64,000 nt of DNA. Origin: Chitinophagaceae bacterium PMP191F (GTDB lineage: Bacteria > Bacteroidota > Bacteroidia > Chitinophagales > Chitinophagaceae). Where the stretch lies: positions 310,001 through 374,000 of the forward strand of contig LGYU01000013.1 of assembly GCA_001302245.1 (NCBI GenBank), read 5' to 3'. Numbering within the stretch: position 1 is the first letter of the stretch; the number at the start of each line of letters is the position of its first letter. The position numbers and the translations under genes were made by a program. The notes beneath the pieces were generated by a model. That model did no database searches and had not been told where the DNA came from. It worked only from the letters and a program-made list of their open reading frames with translations. Below are positions 34,366 to 44,667 of this stretch, one piece after another.

Positions 34366-34899
34366 ATGGTACTACTCCTGTATAAATGGTCTTGTTTTTT
34401 ATCAATTTTCCTGTCTGCGGGCAATATACCTCCCTTGCCTGTAAAAACGGCAACGCACCCGCTGTATATCAGTGTAACAGAGATCAACCACAATGCGAAG
34501 GATAAAACACTGGAAATAAGCTGTAAAATATTTACCGATGATTTTGAAAAAGCGCTTTCAGAGCAATATCACCGTAAAGCGGATTTTTTCAGCCAGCAGC
34601 ATAAAAGCGAGCTTGACAAAGATGTTACCAGCTATATCAAAAAAAGGTTGATCATCAGCCTGGATGGTAAACCCGTAACGCTGGAATATGTAGGCTTTGA
34701 ACGTGAGAATGATGCTGTGTGGAGCTATTTCCAGGTAAGTAATGTGTCTGTCCCACGCAAAATAAATATTGTAAATACGCTGCTGTACGAAACATACGAA
34801 AAACAGATCAACCTGATGCATGTAACGGTAGGGGGAAACCGGAAAAGTACCAGACTGAATAACCCCGACCAAGAAGCAGTACTGGAGTTTTCAAAGTAA
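34366..34899 (+). CDS. DUF6702 family exported protein
   Basis: This 177-aa protein has a hydrophobic N-terminus (about residues 1-17). The body reads THPLYISVTEINHNAKDKTL, then EISCKIFTDDFEKAL, and ends with LLYETYEKQINLMHVTVGG. These are the marks of DUF6702, a family found beside HupE-like genes in Bacteroidota. The function is unknown. The start is divergent from the HupE-like gene, with 59 bp between start codons, so the two probably share a control region. Confidence 0.8.
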   Translation: MVLLLYKWSCFLSIFLSAGNIPPLPVKTATHPLYISVTEINHNAKDKTLEISCKIFTDDFEKALSEQYHRKADFFSQQHKSELDKDVTSYIKKRLIISLDGKPVTLEYVGFERENDAVWSYFQVSNVSVPRKINIVNTLLYETYEKQINLMHVTVGGNRKSTRLNNPDQEAVLEFSK

Positions 34900-34914
34900 T
34901 TAACAGATACTGGA

Positions 34915-34971
34915 AAGTCTGAAAACAGCAAGGTCGGTTTTCCGAACGCTGTCTTCAGACTTCGTTATTTT
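34915..34971 (+). terminator. Long hairpin after the DUF6702 gene
   Basis: AAGTCTGAAAACAGC (34915-34929) pairs with GCTGTCTTCAGACTT (34948-34962) with one mismatch. An inner CGG-TTTT-CCG helix and a T-rich tail complete it. The outer arm is the same AAGTCTGAAG unit that recurs in other spacers. Confidence 0.75.
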
Positions 34972-34984
34972 TCTGCAATATTGT

Positions 34985-35851
34985 TTACTTGGCTACTGCT
35001 GCCCTGGTGTATTGCAGCATCCACTCGTACATGTTCATATTATTTTCTTTGGTATCAGGATTGGTGGCTTTGGTCCACGCATCGTGACCACCTTTCGCCC
35101 ATAAAGTGAGTTTGGGTGCAGGATTGGCGCTGAAGCTATTGAGTTTATTGATCCAGCCTTTGGAATTGTTTACACTTACTGTAGGATCATCTTCATTGTG
35201 GAATGCCCATACAGGCAGGTGAGCATTTACAATTTGTTTGGCCTTGGTATCTGATTCAGAGGAAGCTCCGCAGATAGGCACAATAGCGGCTAAGCGACTG
35301 GCGTACGCTGCACCAAAATCCCAGGTCACACCTCCGCCCATACTTAAACCACTTACATAAATACGTGTAGTATCGATACGGTATTTGGAAATAGCATAAT
35401 TCACCATGGTATTCACATCAGCCGGTGATGGCCATGCTTTGAACTGCGGTGAAATAACGATGAATGAATAGCTTTTACCATTTACAGTAAAACTGGCGGG
35501 GAATTTTTTGTTTTTGATCAGTGCCGGTACACCATTGTTGGCGGCGGCTGCAAGATTGGAGGAACCATTACCCAATTCTCCGATGCCATGAATGAAAATA
35601 ATTAACGGGTAGGTTTTAGTAGTAGAGTCATACAAAGCAGGCAGTGCTTCCATATAACCGCCTATATTACTGTTCACATCTACTGTAATTCCTTTCTGAA
35701 CAGCAGGCTGGGTTTCTACTACATTGTTGTTGGGATTTTCCCGGTTTTCACGGGTTTCATTGGTAATGACTGTATCAGATTTTTTACAGCCAATGACATA
35801 TACGCATAGCGTCAAAAGCAGTACTGGCGTACTCCTGAGTAAGTTTTTCAT
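34985..35851 (-). CDS. Lipoprotein esterase of the alpha/beta-hydrolase fold
   Basis: This 288-aa protein has a lipoprotein signal with the lipobox before Cys22 (VYVIGCKKSD). The hydrolase core has an oxyanion stretch FIHGIGELGNGS and the nucleophile Ser in YVSGLSMGGGVTW. The likely Asp is in NEDDPTV and the His in KGGHDAWT, in the correct order. It resembles the poly(hydroxybutyrate) depolymerase/feruloyl-esterase-like group often linked to polysaccharide use, but no carbohydrate-active genes are adjacent. The substrate is unknown. Confidence 0.8.
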   Translation of the reverse strand: MKNLLRSTPVLLLTLCVYVIGCKKSDTVITNETRENRENPNNNVVETQPAVQKGITVDVNSNIGGYMEALPALYDSTTKTYPLIIFIHGIGELGNGSSNLAAAANNGVPALIKNKKFPASFTVNGKSYSFIVISPQFKAWPSPADVNTMVNYAISKYRIDTTRIYVSGLSMGGGVTWDFGAAYASRLAAIVPICGASSESDTKAKQIVNAHLPVWAFHNEDDPTVSVNNSKGWINKLNSFSANPAPKLTLWAKGGHDAWTKATNPDTKENNMNMYEWMLQYTRAAVAK

Positions 35852-36036
35852 AAGGGTATGAATTTTTATTTTTTTAATTCACAGGTACGATCGTTGTCAA
35901 AGATGGTGCCATTTTCCGGCCTGGTCAAGCGTATAAATAAGAGAAAAGTTAAAACAGTATTTTTACTGCCGGGTATCGGATAATTTCCATGAATATTACT
36001 AAGATTGATCATTTTTTAAAAGCAGATCTTTAGTGT

Positions 36037-37455
36037 ATGAACCGGTTAGTTTTATTGATCACACTGTTGTGGAGTATCATAGCAGTTAAGGCCCAACCTG
36101 TTGCAACGCAATTGGGCAAAGCGGTAAACCTGTTTGAAGCAGATGCACAGATGCGGCACGCCATACTGGGTTTTTCCGTGCTGGATGCACGTACAGGAAA
36201 ACCTGTATACGAGCACAATTCGCAAACCGGGCTTGCTGCAGCCAGTACACAGAAGCTTTTTACCAGTGTAGCTGTCCTGGAATTGCTGGGAAAAGAGTAT
36301 CGTTTTAAAACCATTATCGGCTACGATGGGGTAATAGACAGCAGTGTATTGAAAGGTAACCTGCATATTGCAGGCTATGGCGATCCTACATTGGGTAGCT
36401 GGCGTTGGACAGAAACCAAAGAAGAAGTGGTATTGCGTAAAATAGCAGGCATACTGCGTGATAATGGCATTCGCAGAATAGATGGCAATGTATATATCAA
36501 CGACTGTGCTTTTTCTGTTCAGCCAATACCCGGCGGATGGATATGGGATGATATCGGTAATTATTATGGTGCTGGTATATGGGGTATCAACTGGCGTGAA
36601 AACCAGTATGACCTGCGAATAAGAACAGGAAAGAAGGAAGGAGATAGTACTGTATTGGTGGGAACTGCTCCTGTATTGCAGATACCTGCTTTACTGAACC
36701 AGGTAACCACCGGTAAAAAGGGCAGTGGTGACAATGCTTATATTTATCTGCCTCCTTATGGGCTGCAGGGATTTACACAAGGTACTGTACCTGTATCAGC
36801 CAATGATTCTCCCTTTGTTATAGCAGGTGCTATGCCCAATGCTCCACAGCAATTTGCGTATGCACTGGAACAGCAACTGAAACAAGATGGCATTACTGTA
36901 TCGGGATCGTTTACATTATACCTTCAAATGCTTGCGAATAAGCGGCCAGTGCCGGTGATGAAAAAAACACTTGGACAATTGTTATCACCTACTGCTGATA
37001 CTATCAACTACTGGTTTCTGCGTCGTAGTGTGAACCTGTTTGGAGAAGCATTTGCAAAAGTGATAGCCTACGAAAAAAACGGTTTCGGTGCTACTGATAA
37101 AGGTGTGGAACTGATAAGAGATTTCTGGAATAGCAATGGTATAGAAAAAAGCGCGCTTCATATTATGGATGGCAGTGGCCTTTCTCCGCAGAACCGGGTA
37201 ACAGCTGATGCTGAAGTAAAAGCATTGCAGTTTGCAAAAACACGTTCCTGGTTCAATTCTTTTTACAATGCACTGCCTGAATACAATGGCATGAAAATGA
37301 AAAGTGGTTCCATTGGTGGCGCACGTGCATTTGCCGGGTATCATACGGCGAAGGATGGTCGCCAGTATATTTTCTCCATTATTGTAAACAATTATGACGG
37401 CTCTGCCGGTGAAGCTGTAAAAAAGTTGTACAAAATATTGGATGTACTGAAATAG
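36037..37455 (+). CDS. dacB: D-alanyl-D-alanine carboxypeptidase/endopeptidase, PBP4 type
   Basis: This 472-aa peptidoglycan hydrolase of peptidase family S13 is exported by a signal peptide (about 1-19, ending VKA). The penicillin-binding motifs are present: the nucleophile SxxK as STQK at about residues 70-73, an SxN-type motif in DGSGLSPQNRV, and KSG (MKMKSGSIGG) near residue 422. It trims or cuts cross-links in the periplasm. It has no transmembrane anchor apart from the leader. It appears to be monocistronic, with a terminator 20 bp after the stop. Confidence 0.92.
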   Translation: MNRLVLLITLLWSIIAVKAQPVATQLGKAVNLFEADAQMRHAILGFSVLDARTGKPVYEHNSQTGLAAASTQKLFTSVAVLELLGKEYRFKTIIGYDGVIDSSVLKGNLHIAGYGDPTLGSWRWTETKEEVVLRKIAGILRDNGIRRIDGNVYINDCAFSVQPIPGGWIWDDIGNYYGAGIWGINWRENQYDLRIRTGKKEGDSTVLVGTAPVLQIPALLNQVTTGKKGSGDNAYIYLPPYGLQGFTQGTVPVSANDSPFVIAGAMPNAPQQFAYALEQQLKQDGITVSGSFTLYLQMLANKRPVPVMKKTLGQLLSPTADTINYWFLRRSVNLFGEAFAKVIAYEKNGFGATDKGVELIRDFWNSNGIEKSALHIMDGSGLSPQNRVTADAEVKALQFAKTRSWFNSFYNALPEYNGMKMKSGSIGGARAFAGYHTAKDGRQYIFSIIVNNYDGSAGEAVKKLYKILDVLK

Positions 37456-37475
37456 CCCATAGCATATAAAAAAAG

Positions 37476-37501
37476 AAAAACATCCGGAATGGATGTTTTT
37501 C
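37476..37501 (+). terminator. Terminator after dacB
   Basis: AAAAACATCC pairs exactly with GGATGTTTTT around a GGAAT loop. Confidence 0.88.
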
Positions 37502-37685
37502 AGAGGACTTCGGACAAGAATGGTTTTCACAGGTCCGAAAGCTAGGGTTTTTCTTTGGATACATCCTTCAAAGGAATAGGATTTACAGCAAAGAAAAAGA
37601 ATCCTGCTTTCATATACAACCTTTTTTGCTTAAAATGTGATTAACTCTGTTCCTGTCAGTTGTAGTACTTTAATACAGTTTGTAG

Positions 37686-38048
37686 TTATTTAATCCGTCG
37701 CAACATTTCCCTTTTAAAAGTTGCCGGATGTCTTGCATGATCCTGGTCGCCCAGGATCATATCTACAGTGGCACCCTCTTCGGGTATGTGTGTTAGTATC
37801 CCTTCAACACTGCGTTCATCAGGCGCAATGCGTAAAAACTGTACCTGTTCTTTGCCTACCATTACACGTAGGGGTTGTGCTACTGCTTTGAAGTTGCGGC
37901 CATGCACAACAATGTGAATGGCCTTTTGTCTTACACCCTGCCGATCCGGTGGTAATACCACTTCCTGCATTTCATAACTGTCAATATGTATCTTATCGCA
38001 ATCATGATTCAGTTTGGGATCAATGGCGTATGTTATTCTGATATCCAT
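37686..38048 (-). CDS. Small TIG-like hypothetical protein, last gene of the protease-esterase operon
   Basis: This 120-aa protein has no signal peptide. It reads as a single beta-sandwich resembling an IPT/TIG domain (IHIVVHGRNFKAVAQPLRV, then GILTHIPEEGATVDMILGDQ). It starts 20 bp after the stop of the 1045-aa esterase gene, so it is cotranscribed with it. It could be a carbohydrate- or protein-binding partner of the larger products. The domain call is by pattern only. Confidence 0.5.
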   Translation of the reverse strand: MDIRITYAIDPKLNHDCDKIHIDSYEMQEVVLPPDRQGVRQKAIHIVVHGRNFKAVAQPLRVMVGKEQVQFLRIAPDERSVEGILTHIPEEGATVDMILGDQDHARHPATFKREMLRRIK

Positions 38049-38068
38049 AAGAAGCTGTTTGTAATTGT

Positions 38069-41000
38069 TTATGAAGTAAATTCCACGTCGTCAATTTCCA
38101 GTTCACCACTTGGTTTGTAATTGAATTCAAAAGTAACCGACTCTACATTGGTAAGATCTACAATCGGTACATTCAGGCATTTGATAGTCCAGCCATACAA
38201 GGGAATACGAATAGTTTTGAGCGCAGCTTTGGTATTGGGGCCTTCACTGCTGTCGTAAGCGCTGATATATTCCGGCTTGTACGGATAAGGAATACTGCTG
38301 TAATAGCCAGCACGTAAAGCCCTGGAGCTGCCACCGCCCGCCGTGGTGATGCGCACACGAAGATCCTGCAACTGGTTGGCTATATTGGCGGCAGATCCTA
38401 CTTTCTGGCTTACACGGAAGCTCAGAAATTTAAATGCTGAAACATCACGCTGACTACCACTCAATGGGATTTGTGACTGGTAAGTACCTGTCAGTGCATT
38501 CCATTTTAGGCGTAACCCTTTTGTCTGGTGTGGTGAGTTGGGATCAATGGTTCCCATAATATCTTCCTGCGGGCTGCCATCAAGATTGGCAAAGCTAACA
38601 GTACCGCCTAATGTATTTTGTGTAAGTGAGGGGTTGCTTTCAAAATCATCCAGTGTAAGATGGCCGGATTTTCTGTATTGATTGTGTACATCTACAGATG
38701 ATACCTGCGGAATTCTCAGTTCGCCGGTCAGGTAGTCGAGTTGTTCGGAGCGGCCCTGTAACTGTACCTGCAAACAAGCAGTCATATAGCCTTTCAGTAA
38801 TTGCTGGTGTTGTGTGGCTGATAAAACCTTGGGTGATGATGCATCTACCTTTGATTCAGTACCCCACTGTGTGTTGAAACGATTGTGTGTAGCGCCATAT
38901 ATAAACACCATGGCTTTTTCAATGGAAGCCCGATCGTAAAACCTGAAGCCGGTACCGGTGTACTGTGTGGCAGGATTACTGCCTCCCCATACATCGCCAT
39001 CGTTGCTGCCATAAATGCAGAACAGGGTAGAGGTGGTAAGGTTGAGTGGTGCAGGACTTGTACCACTGAAATCAGTAGGTGCCAGTGGTATAATGGCTTT
39101 GATGTGCCAGCCAAGTCCTAAACCCTGGTTATATATTTCAGCCTGTACCACGCCGTCACCACCACGTGAATGCCCCATGATACCGATATTGTTCATATCA
39201 ATTTTACCATTGAACAAACCCGGTGAAGAATTTTTACTCTGCAATAGAGAAAGATGTTCCAGAATAGCATGTCCTCTGGTATCCTGCATTCCTCCAATGG
39301 CGTTGATGGCGTTGCAGTCAATACTTACTGCAATGAATCCATGACTGGCAAGATGATCGAGCAGGTAATTGTACCCCAGGTAGCTGGGGTCTGCTGTAGA
39401 ATGCATGCCATGCATTACAACTACCAGCGGGTAGTTGGGTTTGCTGGCAGATACAGGAACGTTTACACCGTTCATATCAGCTGGATAACGAACTTCGGCC
39501 GCCATAGGAAGACTTAATGTACCGGAGGGCGTATTACCATAAATAACGCCACCCGGGCCCCATACACCGGCAGCGGGGATAGTTACAGCAGGATCGTTGT
39601 AACTTGTCTGTCCAACCGGAAAAGGCCCTGCAACAGATGGATCGTCTGTAACGTAGAAACCTACATTGAAGTATCCATCAATCATGTCGGCCGGTGGATC
39701 AAATGAATGGTCGCTGACAAAATTAGCAGGATCGGGTGCATTGTTGCCAAAATCAACCACCAGGTCATATTTACCTGCCTGTTGCGGGTTTGACCATACC
39801 AATGTGGCATTGGCATTTACACAACTGGCACTGGTAATGATCTCAGGCGAAGCTGTTCCTGGTACACTTGCCAGGCTGCTGTCTGCTGTCCATTGTGCGG
39901 CTGTTTTATGAGGTACCACAAACATTTTTACTTTTTTACCAATGGCGCCGGGCATCAATCCTGCCGGATCAAGGGCAGCCCAAACATCTGTGCCTTTGGG
40001 AAAGTTGTTTGTATACTGCACTTCTTCAGGAACACCCCATAGCATTTTAGCGGCAATATCGCGCATGGCCATTACGCAACCCATGTGCACGGGTTTGTAA
40101 TGAAAAATATCATCCCGTATTACCAGGCTGGTGAGAAAGCGTTCGGATACGAAATCTGTTTCCCGGAAGATCATTTCCCTGCGCAGGTATTCATTTTCTG
40201 CAGTTACACGGGCAATGATATCGTAACTACCGGTTTGCAGAGCATCATGTTTCCACAATACAGTATTAAAAGTTGTCTGTCCTTTTTCCAGTTGTATGGT
40301 GATCATTACCGGTGAACCATCTGCATGCTGAACAGGTACAATGGGTTTGCCGGTTGTCCAGTCATTACGGCGTTTTACCAGGTAAATGTCAATCAATTCA
40401 CCCGCAGGAAAGTTAACGCCCTGTATACGCAATTCATCTTTGCCCAGCAGTAAACCTCTTTGTAATATACCGGATGCTGTGGCTGCATAAAGCCTTGTAC
40501 GTGTAATAGCAGGCTCCATTCTGAATACTGTACTGCCGATCTTTTTACCTTTCTCTGATATCTCCAGCGAAAAACTGCGGCCACCTATTTCCTTCATGGC
40601 TTCTTCATGCGTTTCAAAAGCATAAGGACCGCCTTCACCGGGAATACCGATGCCAATGTCAGGCCACAATACAGTGGGGGCTATCACACCAAAACGGTTG
40701 GAAGCGATCTGTACATTAAAGATATTCTTTTGCTGGTCATCGTACAGTTTGATATCGAATGACTGATCTGGTGTGAGGCCATTCAATTGCAACATCAGTG
40801 AATCGCCGATCTCGAAAGTTGTACGTTGTTTGCCCTGTGCATCGGTAAAGCGGATATCCTGTTTAATAAGTTTATCTGTTGCAGGCAGCTTGTGTACCGG
40901 TATCCTGATCTCAAAATATTCATCCTTACCTGCATTCCATTGTACAGCATCGGCGGTTGTATGTATTACGCGTTTGCCGGATGTGTCCAGTATTTTGAAA

Positions 41001-41206
41001 TAGATATCCGGACGGTTATCAAAAAGCTCTTTGAAATCGCTGCCTGCATAGTTGATCTCAAAACGTCCTTCCTGGTCGCTTACAGCATTGCCCAGCAGAT
41101 CGTCGTATAAAAAGTCTTTGTCATACGCTCTTACCGGTAAACCGGGAATGGGTTTGCCGGATTCTGATTCCAGCAGTACACCTGTGATCTTAAATTCCAT
41201 ATTCAT
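38069..41206 (-). CDS. Large multidomain alpha/beta-hydrolase (esterase-like)
   Basis: This 1045-aa protein begins with a transthyretin-like/CNA-B fold (about 1-105, FKITGVLLESESGKPIPGLP). Several beta-sandwich segments follow (about 110-500, one TIG-like near RIQGVNFPAGELIDIYLVKR). A cutinase/acetylhydrolase-like catalytic domain follows (about 570-800): VVVMHGMHSTADPSYLGYN, the nucleophile in GHSRGGDG (Ser about 680), Asp in YGSNDGDVWG and His in ATHNRFN. The C-terminal part (about 840-1045) resembles a carbohydrate-binding beta-sandwich (DDFESNPSLTQNTLGG). There is no signal peptide. The substrate is unknown. It lies 26 bp after the subtilase gene. Confidence 0.75.
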   Translation of the reverse strand: MNMEFKITGVLLESESGKPIPGLPVRAYDKDFLYDDLLGNAVSDQEGRFEINYAGSDFKELFDNRPDIYFKILDTSGKRVIHTTADAVQWNAGKDEYFEIRIPVHKLPATDKLIKQDIRFTDAQGKQRTTFEIGDSLMLQLNGLTPDQSFDIKLYDDQQKNIFNVQIASNRFGVIAPTVLWPDIGIGIPGEGGPYAFETHEEAMKEIGGRSFSLEISEKGKKIGSTVFRMEPAITRTRLYAATASGILQRGLLLGKDELRIQGVNFPAGELIDIYLVKRRNDWTTGKPIVPVQHADGSPVMITIQLEKGQTTFNTVLWKHDALQTGSYDIIARVTAENEYLRREMIFRETDFVSERFLTSLVIRDDIFHYKPVHMGCVMAMRDIAAKMLWGVPEEVQYTNNFPKGTDVWAALDPAGLMPGAIGKKVKMFVVPHKTAAQWTADSSLASVPGTASPEIITSASCVNANATLVWSNPQQAGKYDLVVDFGNNAPDPANFVSDHSFDPPADMIDGYFNVGFYVTDDPSVAGPFPVGQTSYNDPAVTIPAAGVWGPGGVIYGNTPSGTLSLPMAAEVRYPADMNGVNVPVSASKPNYPLVVVMHGMHSTADPSYLGYNYLLDHLASHGFIAVSIDCNAINAIGGMQDTRGHAILEHLSLLQSKNSSPGLFNGKIDMNNIGIMGHSRGGDGVVQAEIYNQGLGLGWHIKAIIPLAPTDFSGTSPAPLNLTTSTLFCIYGSNDGDVWGGSNPATQYTGTGFRFYDRASIEKAMVFIYGATHNRFNTQWGTESKVDASSPKVLSATQHQQLLKGYMTACLQVQLQGRSEQLDYLTGELRIPQVSSVDVHNQYRKSGHLTLDDFESNPSLTQNTLGGTVSFANLDGSPQEDIMGTIDPNSPHQTKGLRLKWNALTGTYQSQIPLSGSQRDVSAFKFLSFRVSQKVGSAANIANQLQDLRVRITTAGGGSSRALRAGYYSSIPYPYKPEYISAYDSSEGPNTKAALKTIRIPLYGWTIKCLNVPIVDLTNVESVTFEFNYKPSGELEIDDVEFTS

Positions 41207-41232
41207 AAAAAAGGGTTTTATTGCGGCGTTGG

Positions 41233-44200
41233 TTAAAACTTTAATGTAATGCCATAGCTGCCTGAAATAATATTGTTGGCATCGTATTGATTAATGGAAA
41301 TATCATAACTGCCAGATTGCGGTTTGGCATCTACAATACAGCCTAATATTACCGGTATCAGTTGTGCGCCCGAGCGCAAAACCGGTACACGCACTTTTGT
41401 GTCATTGTCCAGCAACAGCACGTTTTTGCCTCTGTATTTGCTGACTGTATAAGAACCATAAGTGTCTGATGACTTACAGCCGCAGAGGCTGATAACCGAA
41501 TTACTGGTGAGAGAAAGTGTAATGTTGGCAGAGCCATCATCGCAATGCAGAATGGCTTTGGTATCATCCAGCACCTTTAATGAACAGCAGTTGGTATGCT
41601 CTTTATGAACGTTGACCTGTTGCTGATTTTTGATGAGCCAATCCATAGACCGGCTATTCATCACCTGCATATACAACCGTACGCCTTTAGGTAGTTTACC
41701 ACGATCTATTTCCAGCTCTACAACGCGGCTTTTATTGCTTTGGTTACCAATAACGAAGCCAATACCATTGTCTGTAACACTATTATCACCCATATCTGCA
41801 ATGGTGATATTTTTTTGTGCCAGGTTATTGCTGTCCCACACATGGTTGCCGGTTGCTGCCGGACCATCAAACGGTGTTACCTGTACCAGTAAGCAAGGAT
41901 GCCAGTGTACAGTTGTACCACTTACCATTACTGTATCTGGTGGCACTTTGGCGGCATCCCATTGCATGCTGATGATGGATTCAGGGCCTGCGGTTAGTGA
42001 GTTGACCAAAGTTTCTCCAATGAGGTAGGTGCCTGGCGTCATGGGTGAGGGGATCGGTGCACCCGGGTTATTGGAAGGAATGAAGTCGTTGGGGAAAACA
42101 AATTCGGTACCGGGCCAGTGTGCTATGTAAATACGCACATAGAAATTATTGGTGGCTATAGTGCCAGTATTTTTCAAACGAACATATACCCAATTATTCT
42201 GATTGCGTACTGCATTCTGGTGTGGCGGGTTGCTGGCATAACCGGCAGGGAAAGCTGCAGCACCATCTGTAACCGGGTCGTGTTGCCTTACCCATATATC
42301 AGGGCTGTTCCAGAATGCGCCTGCTGATGGTACAGTACCGGCGTCGGCAAGATTATCACGTACCAGCACATCGCTGTGTGCTGTATAATCGCGGGCAGCA
42401 GTTACTGCCGCAGCGGCATCCACACGGCCGTAGCCATACCATTTGCTGAAGAACGGACCGGTATAACCGGGATCGCTGGAAATGCGACCTGCTGTATCGA
42501 TCCATCTGCCATTTGCGTCTGTATTGTTGGCATCCACCTTTAAACAGGTGCTTCGTATGATCTGCCGGACTTCAATCCATGAAAGATCTGCGTTAACGGA
42601 AAGCACCAGTGCAGCTACACCGGCGCATACGGGAGTGGCGTAGGAAGTACCGCCCATGCAATTGGTATAATCGCCGGAAGAGGCAAACACATTTCCACCG
42701 GACGGATGGTTATTGAACAAAGGACCACTGGTTGCTACAGCAGCGCCATCAATATTTTTACTGCTGAAAGTGATCTGAGTGGCACTGTTTACAGTAGTAA
42801 TGGATTTACCTTCTGCGCCGGCAGTGCCCGGGTTGTTGATCATTATGGCCTGTGTACCGCCGCTTATACCTGCTGTTGAGGCCAGTGTAAGGGTGGTATT
42901 GCCTGTATTGGCATTGGCAGTTAATGAAGTGGATACCGTAGGGCGACCAGGCATATTTCCTGTACCTCTGCGCGTTGTAGCAATGGCGCCGTAATGCAAC
43001 GGCGGGTTGTGTACAATACCACCGCCTACATATTCGTCATGACTCAGGGCACAGAATTCGAGTGCATTGCCAAAATTGCTGTAGTTGGTAGCGCTTTCCG
43101 TAACACCATCGTCACCAATAGAAGTAGCGCCAATGGCAAAGTTCTTTTTATAAGCTGCCCACGGTCTTGTATTGGTAGTATCAAATGCTACTTTGGGTAT
43201 GGTATTGCCGGTAGAAAAGAAGAGCAATACACCCTTCCCATTTCTTCCATAAGTGGTCAGAAAATCGAACGTGTCTTTCATCAAACCTGAAATGGGGCTA
43301 CCCACACTTACGCCAAAGCTGTTGGAAATAATATCAGCGCCAGGGTTAATAGGTGTTGGGAAACCGGCTGTAACGCTATGCGGATCAAAACCGGCGGTCC
43401 ATATATAGGCATCTGAATATCTTGATTCAGGACCGCTTCTGCGCACACCGATCACCTTACAGTTGCCCGCTATGCCTGCGGTACCATCATTCACTCCTGC
43501 TACAGAAGAAGGATCGTTGGCTTTGCCGGTAGCTGCTCCTGCGGTACAGGTACCGTGTCCCCCAAGCGGATCGGTAAGGGCATTGTTGTTATTGGGTACC
43601 ATGCTGCCGAAATCAAATAACTGGTACACTTTGGGTGTACCATCTGAAAGATTGCCGGCAAAGGATGGATGTGCAGCATCGATACCTGAATCGAACAACG
43701 CAATGATGATATTGGGATCACCAAATGTTTTGTTGGCATCAATATCATGTAATACCTGCCAGGCATTGGGTATATTGATAAGAGGATGATCCCATTGTTC
43801 AGGGTATAACCAGTCTGATGGTGTAATGGCATCTTCTTCAATAGTATGCCACAGATCCGGTTCGGCATATTCTACTTTCCCGGAAATAACCAGCCGCTCA
43901 CAGATATCCAGTATCCTGTACGATGCCGGGCCACGCAGGGAAAACTGGTAAGCATTACCTGCGTAAGGAATATGGCGTAATAACACAATGCCGAACTCTT
44001 TGGCTATCTCATTGATCGCTTCTTTTTTAATATTGTCTTTAAACCGGACAATAATATTACTGGTAAGCAGGGTAGCATTTTTATCCAGTAATCTTAATAC
44101 AGGTACGCACAATGCAATGTTCTCATTGGCCTGTATCTCGCGTTGAATAGCTTCCTGTTCCTCATCTGTAATTTTCTCATTTAGGGCAAATACATACAGG

Positions 44201-44667
44201 CCGTTTTTACGATAGTTGTCATGGGTTTCCACTTCACGCATCTTGTACCGTTTTGCAATGGTCTTTATAAATTCAACCTGTCTGCTGTCGTGTTTCTGAT
44301 CGTCGGCCAGCACAATACCCAGGTGCCTGAACAATGGAGTAAAAGGAACCTTTACCTTTCCGCGGTAATAAAACGGCATACCCTTTTTACCAAGAATGAA
44401 AGCTTCTTCCTGTTCACCGCTGTTTAGTGTTACGGGACGTTCCTGCAATTCATAGCCTTTTGCTTCGGCCCTGATGAGGTAGGTACCTGTTGGTAATCCC
44501 GATGCGGTAAATAATCCTGTAAGCTTATTGAAAGGCAGTTTTGTTTCCCGGTCGTTGTTTTTGGGATTGCCGGTCAGGGAAATGACCGTTACAACTGCAT
44601 TTTCATTCAATAATTTGTCAAAAGCACTGACAGACACTTTCAGCAGGTTTTTAATAAGCTGTGCCAT
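41233..44667 (-). CDS. Subtilisin-like serine protease (S8) with extra N- and C-terminal domains
   Basis: This 1144-aa protein has a CNA-B-like segment (about 15-90) and a propeptide-like region (about 200-290). The S8 catalytic domain has Asp about 326 (ALFDSGIDAAHPSF), His about 371 (GHGTCTAGAA) and Ser about 675 (MGGTSYATPVCAG). About 70 residues (near 610-680) form an insertion with Thr/Gly-rich sequence just before the Ser. The tail (about 740-1144) is beta-rich. The frame also starts at 44838 with a hydrophobic segment; MAQLIKNLLKVSVSAF at 44667 matches a cytoplasm-type N-terminus and I prefer it, but the longer start cannot be excluded. It heads a three-gene operon. Confidence 0.82.
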   Translation of the reverse strand: MAQLIKNLLKVSVSAFDKLLNENAVVTVISLTGNPKNNDRETKLPFNKLTGLFTASGLPTGTYLIRAEAKGYELQERPVTLNSGEQEEAFILGKKGMPFYYRGKVKVPFTPLFRHLGIVLADDQKHDSRQVEFIKTIAKRYKMREVETHDNYRKNGLYVFALNEKITDEEQEAIQREIQANENIALCVPVLRLLDKNATLLTSNIIVRFKDNIKKEAINEIAKEFGIVLLRHIPYAGNAYQFSLRGPASYRILDICERLVISGKVEYAEPDLWHTIEEDAITPSDWLYPEQWDHPLINIPNAWQVLHDIDANKTFGDPNIIIALFDSGIDAAHPSFAGNLSDGTPKVYQLFDFGSMVPNNNNALTDPLGGHGTCTAGAATGKANDPSSVAGVNDGTAGIAGNCKVIGVRRSGPESRYSDAYIWTAGFDPHSVTAGFPTPINPGADIISNSFGVSVGSPISGLMKDTFDFLTTYGRNGKGVLLFFSTGNTIPKVAFDTTNTRPWAAYKKNFAIGATSIGDDGVTESATNYSNFGNALEFCALSHDEYVGGGIVHNPPLHYGAIATTRRGTGNMPGRPTVSTSLTANANTGNTTLTLASTAGISGGTQAIMINNPGTAGAEGKSITTVNSATQITFSSKNIDGAAVATSGPLFNNHPSGGNVFASSGDYTNCMGGTSYATPVCAGVAALVLSVNADLSWIEVRQIIRSTCLKVDANNTDANGRWIDTAGRISSDPGYTGPFFSKWYGYGRVDAAAAVTAARDYTAHSDVLVRDNLADAGTVPSAGAFWNSPDIWVRQHDPVTDGAAAFPAGYASNPPHQNAVRNQNNWVYVRLKNTGTIATNNFYVRIYIAHWPGTEFVFPNDFIPSNNPGAPIPSPMTPGTYLIGETLVNSLTAGPESIISMQWDAAKVPPDTVMVSGTTVHWHPCLLVQVTPFDGPAATGNHVWDSNNLAQKNITIADMGDNSVTDNGIGFVIGNQSNKSRVVELEIDRGKLPKGVRLYMQVMNSRSMDWLIKNQQQVNVHKEHTNCCSLKVLDDTKAILHCDDGSANITLSLTSNSVISLCGCKSSDTYGSYTVSKYRGKNVLLLDNDTKVRVPVLRSGAQLIPVILGCIVDAKPQSGSYDISINQYDANNIISGSYGITLKF

